This document shows positions 54,530 through 64,000 of a stretch of 64,000 nucleotides of DNA, one piece after another. A model generated the notes under the pieces. The model worked only from the letters and a program-made list of their open reading frames with translations. It searched no databases and had not been told where the DNA came from. Source of the DNA: Nephrocerus scutellatus (lineage: Eukaryota; Arthropoda; Insecta; Diptera; Pipunculidae); assembly GCA_947095585.1 (NCBI GenBank), contig OX352763.1, positions 112,385,908-112,449,907 on the forward strand. Direction: 5' to 3'. The position numbers and the translations under genes are program-made. Numbering within the stretch: the stretch's first letter is position 1; each line of letters begins with the position of its first letter.

Positions 54530-54905
54530 GGAAAAAAATTATATGGCGTGTATTTATTTCGTGTTTGATGGAAAAAATTACCCCGAGTGCAAAAATATTG
54601 CACTGAATGTCACGAAATTGCACTCGTTTTGTTCGTTTGATTTAAAAAATTGCACTGAGTGTAGTTTCGGGGTAAAATTTTCCACTCAAGGTTTTTTGGT
54701 CGAACATCCCTCTATCTACACACACCGACAAAAAAACTGTCATTGTGCTACCATTTTGACTTTTGATATGTGACAGGAACCACAAAGGCAAAAAGAGCCA
54801 GTGCAGCAGTGCACTTCTTTTGTTCGTTTGACGCCTAAAAACGAGAGCGAGCAATCGGTCAAAAAAAAGGGGAAAAATCATACGAAAGCCACTTAACAAA
54901 TCATG
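54530..54905. mobile_element. Dispersed family B, uninterrupted copy
   Basis: Runs from the GGAAAAAATTACCCCGAGTG block through TGCACTCGTTTTGTTCGTTTGA, TTTTTTGGTCGAACATCCCT, TCTACACACACCGAC and GCCATTTTGACTTTTGATAT to GTTCGTTTGACGCCTAAAAA. Internal inverted parts (GAGTGCAAAAATATTGCACT) are present. Non-coding. Confidence 0.7.
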
Positions 54906-55000
54906 TGGAACAACCATAACGAGTTGCCTTGCCTCCTCGCCCGCCGTTAAAACGCGTTTTTAGCAAATATCCTTACGTGCTTAATATGTTATCTGCGGCT

Positions 55001-55740
55001 TTAAACAGATTCAAAGATGTATCTGTTATTAAACACGCTAATACCCTTCGCATTCAAGTCCCTTAAGTCCAAGTAGATCGGACAGTCACATAAAACATGC
55101 AAGCACCCCTCTCTGGGGGATCCGCAAGTACAACTCTCTGTCTCACTGAGGCCCCTTTGATGCAGGAATGTATTAAAGCTGCCATGGCCAGTGGGCAGGA
55201 ATACCAACTTGAGGCTGAGACTGTCTGGGTTTATCCAGTACGTCAACTGGACGTCCTTGAAAAAACCCAAACGTGACTCTGCCATTTTTAAGGAGTTCCT
55301 TGGATTGTCCGCGAAAACGTCAGCCATTCGCTCTGCAAGAATGGCCTGTTCATTTTGAGACTAGGCTCCTCCGGACTACCTCTAAACCTCAAAATCAAGA
55401 TGTGGGACACCCATCAATATCCTCCGTAGAGACTGTGCGATAGACTGGCAAGCATGCAATCATAGCACGAAGAACTCGACGCAAGGTTTAGCAGCCGCTT
55501 CCTGAGCTCGGTAAGATGCACAAGGAAGTTCATGCGATCGCTCATCTTTATACCGTGGTATCTGACTTGTCTGACGTATCTAAGGTTAGACCCATTAAGC
55601 CTAACCATTGAAGGTCGACTGGGTGATAGTTTGCTTTTTAGCAACATCAATACAGTCTTTTCCAACGAGACGTCAACACCAACTCTAACACTCACAACTC
55701 ACGCCACGGCGTCCACGACTCGATGTGGATGCCTTAGTTC
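55001..55740 (-). pseudogene. Minus-strand I/R1-group LINE: RT end and C-terminal Cys motif
   Basis: 55,695-55,414 reads VGVDVSLEKTVLMLLKSKLS, NLRYVRQVRYHGIKMSDRMN (RT palm end and YLG-type block). After a deletion, 55,327-55,001 reads PTGHGSFNTFLHQRGLSETE, SCTCGSPREGCLHVLCDCPI and YLDLRDLN, the Cys/His motif at the ORF2 C-terminus of R1-type LINEs. RNase H is largely missing. Confidence 0.75.
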
Positions 55741-55769
55741 AAGCGACGACCATAATATTTTTGTCTAAT

Positions 55770-56095
55770 TGGCGCTTCTTTTATAAACTTTTGTGTTTGA
55801 TAAGATAATTCTTTTTCACACGACCATAGACGAAAGTGACTGTTTCCTACCCTCGAAAGTAGGCATTATTCACACTAGTGTGTTAACATAGAAAATACTC
55901 TTGTTATTTACCGCAGTTTCAGCGAACACACATTCCCACAGTTGTTTTGCATTGCGCATGAGCAGTTTAGCAGAGAAATTGTCTTGGTCGTGTCAAAAAT
56001 AGCGAACATTATCGCTGAAAAGTGCTTATCGTTTTCCTTGCTCGTTATCTAATATACTATTTCGCTATTTTTCTCCAATAATTCCAAGTGATGAA
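55770..56095. other. Spacer
   Basis: No gene recognised. Confidence 0.3.
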
Positions 56096-56424
56096 TGTTT
56101 TTTTATGTCGGAGAAATCTGATATATCCGGTAAATCCTAAATTTTTTTCTCTGTCGGATCTGTCAGATCAAAAAAATTATTAAAGGTTATTTTTAGTACC
56201 AGAGAAAAGTTTTTTTTTCTCACCTGAATGCTCCATAGTAGTCGACCAGTCCCATGTTTAAGGAAACAAACAACTACAGCTGTCAAAAAATGTTATGTAT
56301 ATTTTTTCAGAGTAAATAGATCATATCCGAGAATTATCCGAGTGTAAAAAATAAAAATAAAGAAAGATATATTTGAAGTTTGAAAGTTAAACTATCTCTC
56401 CGATTACTCCGACATAAAAAAACA
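56096..56424. mobile_element. MITE, 329 bp, 23 bp terminal inverted repeats
   Basis: Left end TGTTTTTTTATGTCGGAG (56,096) and right end CTCCGACATAAAAAAACA (to 56,424) are inverse with one mismatch over 23 bases. Inside, TCTGTCGGATCTGTCAGATC is a local palindrome. Non-coding. Confidence 0.8.
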
Positions 56425-57544
56425 CAGCCTTTATCATTCACTAAACTTCAAACTGTCAAACGCGAAATGTCAAATTCATTATTTGACAGATTTTTCAGAA
56501 AATTCATTTTTCATTATGCATTAACGTTATAGTGAGAAAAAATGACAAAATAATTATCAAATATTTTTATGTATGTATTAAAGGTAAGAGTAGTTTGACG
56601 TTGACCCAGAGCTCAAACCATAGTTGGTAAACAAATGCCTCAGCACTATTAATATACATAGAGCTAAAAAACCGTCTATTAAAAGGTTAATAAATTTGCT
56701 TGCATAGCATACATATAATGTGCATAATGTTTTTCAATTTGCTTGTGCTCTTTAATTGTTAACACATTGATGAGAAAAACACACACCTGAAGTCACAAAT
56801 CCCAAATAATCTTAGCAGACAAGGAATAACGAAAAGTCACTTCACTCATTAGTGAACGTGTGTTAAGAGTCTGCCTCTGAAAAGCCACCGTTTTCTAACG
56901 GGTACATACATGTATGTAATGTGGAGAGTTTTCAAATTAACTAATTATCGATTGGTTGGCATTTCGATTTCAAGTATAGTACGTCACGTAAGAGGTGCCT
57001 GGACGCTGTTAGTGCTAAATTATTTTAATTTAAATTTTTATTACCAATTGACGCTGATGGTGATGGCGGTGACGTGATAGTTTTAGTAAAGCGATTATTT
57101 CATGACACATGACATGACTTGCATGGCAATGATGGAAAAAGTTTGTTTTCAACTTAGAAGGAAGATTAGCCGATGCACATGGAATCTACTGAACGGTGTA
57201 TGGAAATAAAAGTAACCAAAGCGACTTAAAGCAATAAAACTTGAGACCTTAATCATACTAACTAATTCAGTGGCGAAATTGAGTAAACAACAAAACCATA
57301 GAAAGACTGAACTTATAGAAACCACAGCTCTTGAATATGTAGTACGAAAGCAGTTGGACGGTTCCAAGAACTCACTTACAGCGCTTTCGATTTGCTGGGT
57401 ACAGTGAAGGTTTGGTGTTGCATATCGACAGCGTTCTCGACGAAAACCAGAGACAACAGGACAACAGATTATTTGAAAAATTGTTAACTCCCAAATGCGA
57501 TAATTATGCATCGAGTGAGAAATGGGCGACTTCATTGCTGAAGA
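56425..57544. other. Spacer
   Basis: No coding or recognised repeats; short palindromic and TA-rich runs only. Confidence 0.3.
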
Positions 57545-58740
57545 AAAACTTACCTTGAAAGCAAAAACATTGTACTGAATGTCACAAAATTTCACTCGTT
57601 TTGTTCGTTTGATTTTGAAAATTGCACTTAGTGTGGTTCCGGGGTAACATTTTCTGCTCTATGTTTTTTGGTCGAGTATACCTCTTCCTGCCGCCACAAA
57701 GCATAGACGAATTTAGCAGAGCGATAAATCGGCTCAAAAATAATAAGGTCCCGGGATATGATGGGATCCCAGCGGAACTGATATAAATAGAAGGCCCCAC
57801 ATTACAACAAGCAATTCATGAACTAATAGGGCAAGTAAGAGAGGAAGAAGCGATGCCAGAAGACTGACGAAGAGGCATCCTGTGCCACATACATAAGAAA
57901 GGAGATATCACAACCTGCAGCAATTATCGTTTTATAACGTTGTTGAGTACCGCGTATAAGATTTTCTCCTATGTCCTTCAAGACAGGATATCCCCATACG
58001 CTAAAGTCATCATTGGTCCATACCAGTGTGGCTTCATCCCAGGCAATATAAGCATGGAACCAGAAATACGCGAACGGTTGCTTAAAGCCAACAAAGCCTA
58101 CTTTAGCTTGTCAAGACTCTTCAATTCCAGGAACTTAACCATAACATCCAAGCTGCTGGTATATTAGACAATGGTCATACCAGTACTTACATATAGATTC
58201 GAGACTTAAGCTCGGTAGGATCCGGTGGGCAGGACACCTAGCTCGCATGAGCGAAGATGATCCTGCTCGAAAAGTTCTTTGCGGTAAGATTTATGGAACA
58301 CGACAGCGAGGCTGGCCAAGCCTACGCTGGAAGGATGGCGTAGACCAGGACGCCTACAGTTTATCGATGCCAAACTGGATGACATCGGCTCGAAATTGGG
58401 ATACTGCCAAATATGATGATGATGATATCTCTTCCTACACACACACACACACCAACTGTCATTGTGTTGCCATTTTGACTTTTGATTTGTCAATAATTTT
58501 TAATTATCATTTAGTTTAATTTGCTTAACACACCAATTACTGTCTGTGATTAAAAATGTTCGATTAGTGCGGATAAAACTTTTAAATAAAAACATTTGTT
58601 ATCATCGTCATCGTCGGATTTGTGCGGCCATTTCGACACAAATCCATAAAAAACGCGCGAGTGCACATTTTTTATTCGTTTGATGCCCAAAAACGAGTAC
58701 ACTCGGTCAAAAGAAGGAAAAAATCAAACAAAAGCCACAT
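57545..58740. mobile_element. Dispersed family B copy interrupted by an RTE LINE
   Basis: The left part (57,545-57,689) and right part (58,429-58,740) join to a sequence collinear with 54,590-54,900. The RTE copy at 57,690-58,428 sits between, bounded by CTCTTCCT on both sides. Confidence 0.82.
57690..58428 (+). pseudogene. RTE-like LINE, 5'-truncated and internally deleted, with TSD
   Basis: Reads RAINRLKNNKVPGYDGIPAE and the ITTCSNYRFITLLSTAYKIF block (RT motifs 1-2), then ISPYAKVIIGPYQCGFIPGN. It then jumps to SMEPEIRERLLKANKAYFSL and the post-RT segment LVY*TMVIPVLTYRFET, ending RKVLCGKIYGTRQRGWPSLR and a (GAT)n tail. CTCTTCCT at 57,682-57,689 and 58,429-58,436 is the target-site duplication. 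Confidence 0.85.
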
Positions 58741-59590
58741 AATAAAATGACAACTGCAATGACAGATATGTTTGACATATCAGGTATGCCACCAGCACTA
58801 CGGTTTTGAAACCACGAAATGGGTGACCCTATACTTAGATCGGAGAATAGAGTGGCACTTTTCGTTACGCTCCTATAATTCAAAAATATCGACTTTACGG
58901 CGTGCAAAAAATGTTTTTCTTCAAAATCAGTACTTGCAATCACCTTTATTACCTGCAGAAATTCTTGTTACATAAAAGTGCAAATAATTTCCTTAATATA
59001 ACGGTAGGTACGTAGGTAATGTGTATGAGTTTTTTTTAGCAATTAGGAATGTGTCTTCTTGTGTTTTTGTTCCGTCGTTCATACAATTTTCCGTTAATAC
59101 CTTCTTCGGCTCTTGATGCTGTTGCACAGAGTCATAGTAACAAAAAATTAAAAGTGAATATATGTATGTACGTGCTTTAATATATACCTACTTAAGTATA
59201 TTGCTTATCTATATATATACCGTACACTGCGTATTCATACCAAAGGCATAAAACGGCAATAAAATTCTCTGTGCAAGGTGATACATACCAGGTGCAGTCG
59301 TGAAATACGAAATAATGACAACGTTTCAAAAGTGCACATAAGAGCTAGACAAACAGAGAGGAGTCAGACATCGGCAGCTATAAATTTTACTGCACCGAGA
59401 GTACTTATACTGAGTAGAGTGAGTACTGAGTTTGAGCACAAAAACAAAAATAGATTATTAAGAGAAGAGCCACTAAAGTGCAACATTTCCCATTCTTAGT
59501 TCTGGCACCGCACAACTAAAGTTCATTGTAACCTAATAATATGAGAAATTTTACATAATGGCGGATCGTCGCTACGTATAGGTGGGTGTG
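58741..59590. other. Spacer
   Basis: No recognised gene or element. Confidence 0.3.
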
Positions 59591-59629
59591 TGACTGCAGA
59601 GTTCCACACATACACTCCCGCTTTCTTGA

Positions 59630-60235
59630 TTGGGGTCAAAGTTTTTGCAACAGATTACTGATATAGGGATTTCTAAACTTAAAGAATATTTATGAACCTC
59701 TACCATGGATTTTCCAACAAGGCAATTTCCCAACCGATCGGGACATAAGTCCAAAAAATCTTGTCGAAGATGGGTCATAGTCCCAAATTTTCTGAGAGAT
59801 AATAATTAAAAAATTGTGGAGTTACATTACATAAAATGGCTCCTTATAAAAAAATATGTTATGTGGGACATAAGTCTCTACATATTTTTTTTCGATTTGA
59901 ATTATTTTGGAACTTATTTCCCGGGGACAATGGGATATTAGTCCCAATAGAAAAAATTGGGTCCCAATATAAAAAATTGGGACTTATGTCCCTTCGCGGG
60001 ATTCAGTGGAAAAACGTGTAATATCCGCCCCATTCACGGCACGTAAACATTATAAAAACTTTTGGGCCTACCTATTTCGAAAAGTTTATGAAGGCAGTAG
60101 ACTTTTTCAAGATATGAACGCCTTAATCGAAGCTATCCGAGATGCTTGGGACGAGATTTAGCTTAATTATTAAAAAAATAACTGTATGATTCAATTCCAA
60201 ACCGTCTTATAGAGCTAATGTCAAACATGACGGTC
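59630..60235 (+). pseudogene. Tc1-like transposase C-terminal remnant with a MITE inserted
   Basis: Upstream part YEPLPWIFQQGN (about 59,690-59,725) matches the WIFQQDN region around the second catalytic Asp. The downstream part FWAYLFRKVYEGSRLFQDMN and EAIRDAWDEI (60,060-60,158), then after a frameshift LYDSIPNRLIELMS (about 60,183-60,224), is the standard Tc1 C-terminus. The third acidic residue region (NPIENFW) is mutated to NIIKTF-like. About 250 bp of foreign sequence bounded by GGGACATAAGTCC and GGGACTTATGTCCC (59,741-59,993) splits the frame. Confidence 0.72.
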
Positions 60236-60964
60236 ATGCTCACAACTAATGGACAAAAACATAATAAATGGATGTCTCAAACCCCATAAATGTAAAAATT
60301 TCTTTAATTTTTTTCATTTTTTAATAAGATTTTTAAAGTGGCAACAATTTTACTCTTTTTTAGCCGATTATTAAGAGAATTTTGGAAATTCCCATGCATT
60401 TACTGAATTTACTCTGTAACTTTATGGCTTTGGAAGATATGAACTTACTCACAGGTAGCAAATATTTCTGGACAATAGATTTCCTAGAGATATAAATCAC
60501 GAAAAACGGTTGCATAAAATGTGACCTCAATCAAGTGAATGGCAGTGTATATTTATGTATGTGCATGAATTACTAGAAAAGCAGGTACTGCAATAAAGGA
60601 AAAACTTTAATAATTTCGAATTTTTATTATAGGTATTATGGTAACAGTGCGACTAATGTTTAATGTACGCATTTGGGTATAGTAATTTATTATGAATGAC
60701 TTCAGCAGATAAGGACTATTGTTAATTGTTTACCTTTAAGAAAGCCGCCGGTGTACAACAGCTAAATTTTTATTAGTTTTGAATTGTTGACAGATACCTT
60801 GGAGTTGTTTGAGTAGCGGTTTATATAGTTTAAGGTTGGTTTATGTAGTTTGATTTTAGGAAGGTGTTAAATACTTTTATATGTGTGCTAGTACACTAAG
60901 TCTTCTGGAGGTTGATTCCCGATCTGTGAAGCCGATATGTATTAATTAATTAAAAATGATTTTT
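60236..60964. other. Spacer
   Basis: AT-rich; no feature recognised. Confidence 0.3.
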
Positions 60965-61345
60965 TTCAAAGAACCCTCTCAAATCCACCCAAGAAACCCG
61001 GAAGACTAATCCCAAGTCCCCTTAAATACCCCTCAAGATACCCTTACCCAAACCCCATTGAAACCCCACCAAGACCTCCTCGAGAACCCTACAAGACTCC
61101 TCTCTATCAAGACCACCTCAAAAACCATTTTAAACCCCCTTAAGGATTCCCTTAAGACCACCTTCAAGATTTTCTCATGGCCACCTAAGAACCTCTCAAC
61201 ACCCTCTCCAAACCTCCTAAAGACCCCATTCAACAAGAAAGATTCCTTAAGATTCCCTTAAGACCCCCTTCAAGACTCTTAAGACCCTACTCAAGACCCT
61301 CTCAAACCCTTACAGAACCTCGTAAAACCACCAAAAGACCCACAT
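60965..61345 (+). repeat. C/A-rich minisatellite, array 5
   Basis: Units such as CCCTTAAGACCACC and CTCAAGACCC, the same core and higher-order pattern as array 4. Confidence 0.78.
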
Positions 61346-61574
61346 GAAGACACAAATCCGCTGGACAGGATGGTATTTCCCTGTTAATTCTGAACTCACT
61401 GGCATTACCTTTGCATAAACTTTTTTACTTATCCTATTCTTCTAGACTCTTTCCGAGTAGTTGAATAACAGCATTTGTCCAACCTATACAAAAGCGAACC
61501 GTCATGTCTCCCTTCGTACCAACCAATAACACTAACGTCCGTTCTTCCTAAGGTCGTGAAAATGCTGATTAACT
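61346..61574. other. Non-repetitive gap between arrays 5 and 6
   Basis: About 230 bases without the minisatellite core; no coding or known element. Confidence 0.4.
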
Positions 61575-62335
61575 TCAGCTTCACCCTCAAAAGACCGCAA
61601 AAATTTTATGAAATATCTTGAATCACGAGAACTACTCAATAACCGTCCCTCAAAATTCCCCTTAAAAGACCACCAAAATATTCCCAAAAAACCCTCAAAA
61701 ACCCGTCAAACCCCCCAAAAGACCCTCAAGAGACCCACAAAACTCCCTCAAAAGTCCACAAGAAGACCTATTATATAATCTTAATTACCGTGACCTAAAA
61801 AGACATAAAATAATCAAAAAGATCTCTAAAATACCCCCCACAAGACCCACAAAACACCCTCGAAACACCACAAAAAAACACCAAAAGACCACCAAAGCCA
61901 CCCCTAATGCAAAACCCGCAAAAGGCCCTATAAATATACCACCACAAAAAGACACACAAAACAACCCTCAAATGATCCTCACAATACCTTACAAGATCCC
62001 CAAAAAACTTCCCAAGACTCTCAAAAACCCCAAAAGACCCTCAAGAGACCCACAAAACATTCTCAAAAGATCCCAAAAAGGCCCTCAAAATACCCCTCAA
62101 ACTACTCTTAAAATACCCTAAAAGATCGCCAAAATATCCCCCAAAAGACCAACAAAACACCCTCAAAAGACCGCAAAAAGACCCCCAAAAGATTACCAAA
62201 GCCACCCCCTAATGAAAACCCACAAAAGACCCTATAAATATCCCATCACCAAAAGACCCATAAAATACTCCCAAAAGACAACAAAAGACCTTAAAGGAAC
62301 CATTAAAAGACCCTCACAAGACGACGCACTCTCCT
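61575..62335 (+). repeat. C/A-rich minisatellite, array 6
   Basis: Units of CAAAAGACCC(T/A)CAAAA type, closer to arrays 1 and 2 than to arrays 3-5. CCACCAAAATATTCCC-like subunits recur. Confidence 0.78.
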
Positions 62336-63790
62336 CCTAGTACCTAACTATTCCGATCATGCGATCGGAATTTTCGTAACGCGTAACGTTCAAAAAGGGG
62401 GCTAAAATTTTGAACGTTACCCCAACAGTTACAGAAAACTGTCTCGTGTGGACGTCAACAAAAATTGGTGCCTGCTGTAGGGTAAAAAAAGAAACAATTC
62501 TGTAAAAATAAAACAAAACTAATAAAGAAAGTGGTATACACACACGTTTCGTATATCACTACAGGTTATAGAACTTTTTAAGTTGGTAGGCAGATAGCAA
62601 TTATGGTGGTGCACAGATGTATGTACATATATTCCAAGTGGAAAGCTGGCAAGTTCTGATCCCCTCAGAATGGCAATGTGAATAAAAACTTTTATTGTTC
62701 ACTGCACACATACGAGTATATAGTTGGTGTGTATGCGTGCCCTGTTCTTAAAGAGGCCAGCATTGCGAATGGCATCAGCTCAGCTCACGCGTTGCCGTCA
62801 TCAGCATCGTGACGGGATTTAGTTGGAGTCGTACTGCGCTGCGACTGCGGGTGTGACAGACAACAGACTGTAGGCATCGAGCGACAAGTAGGTGGTTTGG
62901 GTTTCTTGTTTGCGGCTGAGTGACGTGTACAATCGTAAAATCGGTTAAATTACATACCCGCAACGATGGAGGACGCGATCATGAGTGTTCATACACATGC
63001 ACACATGTTCAGTCAGATTCGTGCCATGTATGCTTGGACAATCGCTTGAACGTAAAAAAGCCGGGAATTTTCTTGTTTTCTTTGCATTCCTTTTTTTTCT
63101 CTATTTTGTGATGAAAAATATTTTATTTGCAAGTGAACAAATAACAGCCAAAATAAAAAGAAAATAATGCCCACTCCCATTTATATTTTACATTCATATA
63201 CGAGTATGTATGCATGCATACCAATGTAGGCAAGTAATAAAGCTGCACTCCAAAATTTTACCCTCAATATGCATAATGGGAAATTTACTCTTAGTTCGTT
63301 CACTGTTTTATTTTATTACTTTCTACGTACGCTATGACATGGAACAAGGTCAAGAGCAAAATGAATTATTAAGATGGCAAAAAAACAACAAAAAGTAAGC
63401 GAATCGAAGCACAAAGAAAACAAAAATGCTGCAAATTGATTTGAAAAAAAAATAAAGAGAACGCACTTTGTTCATCACATATGAGCGCATTTTTAGGAAT
63501 GTTCGAGCGGAATTTTTTAAGATGATTGATTTTAGAAAGGGGGATGTTGGTTTTTTTTAATTTCTTGTAGCAATAAAGGGAGTAAGTTAGCTGTGGTTAT
63601 TTTTACAAACAACAATTGCACATGAACTAATACTGCAAGATAATCATGTGACATATTGTGAGATTGAGGCATCCTTGGGCATTAGTAGGACCAGAACTCC
63701 GCTTTGTTACGTGGAACATCCTGATCCCTAGCCCGTGTAAAGGAGGAGGGTGTAAAGCAACGGAACAGCATACGCCGATGGATCCATGAC
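62336..63790. other. Spacer
   Basis: No gene recognised; a CCGATCATGCGATCGG near-palindrome lies at about 62,353-62,368. Confidence 0.3.
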
Positions 63791-63794
63791 ATGA

Positions 63795-63862
63795 TTTCGA
63801 TAGTATGCGGACTCTGAATACCTGGCGACCTGCGGTTTCAGCTGGACTTCCCATGGCATACC
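63795..63862 (+). pseudogene. 5' fragment of the I-group LINE seen at 50,985
   Basis: ATAGTATGCGGACTCTGAAT, then GCATACCGGGCTCTG, parallel 50,987-51,058. Confidence 0.55.
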
Positions 63863-63865
63863 GGG

Positions 63866-64000
63866 CTCTGGGTGTACTGGGTCTATGGGGTGTACTCGGT
63901 ACACCAAGTGAGTATACTGAGTTTACTGAGTATACTGAGTATACACACTGGGTGTACTGGGTGTACTCAATGTACTCAGTACATCCGGTACACCAAGTAC
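63866..64000 (+). repeat. GTGTACTGGG / GTATACTGA minisatellite, running off the window
   Basis: About a dozen degenerate ~10-base units (GTGTACTGGG, GTATACTGA, GTACTCAAT). GTAC-centred units are self-complementary. The array continues past the window end. Confidence 0.75.

Noticed and set aside
57149..57595. 148-codon minus-strand ORF
   Set aside because: Cys/Phe/Ser-rich with no motif, partly within family B; judged to be chance.
1..64000. CRISPR arrays, operons or prophage
   Set aside because: Spliced animal genes and eukaryotic retroelements throughout; repeats are degenerate satellites or TIR pairs, without regular unique spacers.

Overview
This is intergenic-rich nuclear DNA from an insect, most likely a higher fly (Diptera; an acalyptrate such as a tephritid is my guess). 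The genes are split by introns, and the spacers are AT-rich and packed with decayed transposons. No operons, prokaryotic genes, rRNA genes or standalone functional tRNA genes are visible.

Three protein-coding loci can be recognised. (1) Positions 1-215 (+) hold the Gly/Pro/Met-rich 3' end of Ssdp (single-stranded-DNA-binding / LDB-complex protein), followed by its 3' flank. (2) rho-4, an EF-hand rhomboid intramembrane protease, lies on the minus strand. I assembled five coding exons (14864-14685, 7461-7206, 7128-7023, 6955-6613, 6553-6245) giving 397 residues; a 7.2 kb first intron is filled with transposon debris. (3) Mks1, a B9-domain protein of the ciliary transition zone, is an intact single-exon 495-codon minus-strand gene at 21517-20030. 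From about 21.6 kb to the end (over 42 kb) I find no intact host gene.

The rest is a transposon graveyard. It holds I/R1-like LINEs with RNase H (4.2-5.4, 7.8-9.9, 12.7-13.1, 18.9, 51-53 and 55-55.8 kb), one of them with a DUF4780-like first ORF; RTE-like LINEs (36.1-37.4, 41.1, 43.3, 46.7, 48.2 and 57.7-58.4 kb); a Ty3/gypsy-type 3' half with a clean 523 bp LTR (22.7-23.9 kb); a BEL/Pao element that lost RT, RNase H and integrase (37.6-40.2 kb); mariner (8.8 and 28.9-29.8 kb) and Tc1 (59.6-60.2 kb) remnants; a Helitron helicase fragment with Helitron-like 3' ends; three tRNA-derived SINE copies, all on the minus strand; and many foldback MITEs.

The most informative features are structural. 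There are two recent tandem duplications (1,512 bp at 45,990-49,013 and 456 bp at 41,452-42,363). Several elements are nested inside others, with the unoccupied relative present in the same window. A dispersed C/A-rich minisatellite built on an AAGACCCTC-like core occurs at six sites. I see no evidence of a new multi-gene system; the novelty candidates are element families and two unrecognised broken reading frames (16.8-17.2 kb and 24.3-24.8 kb).
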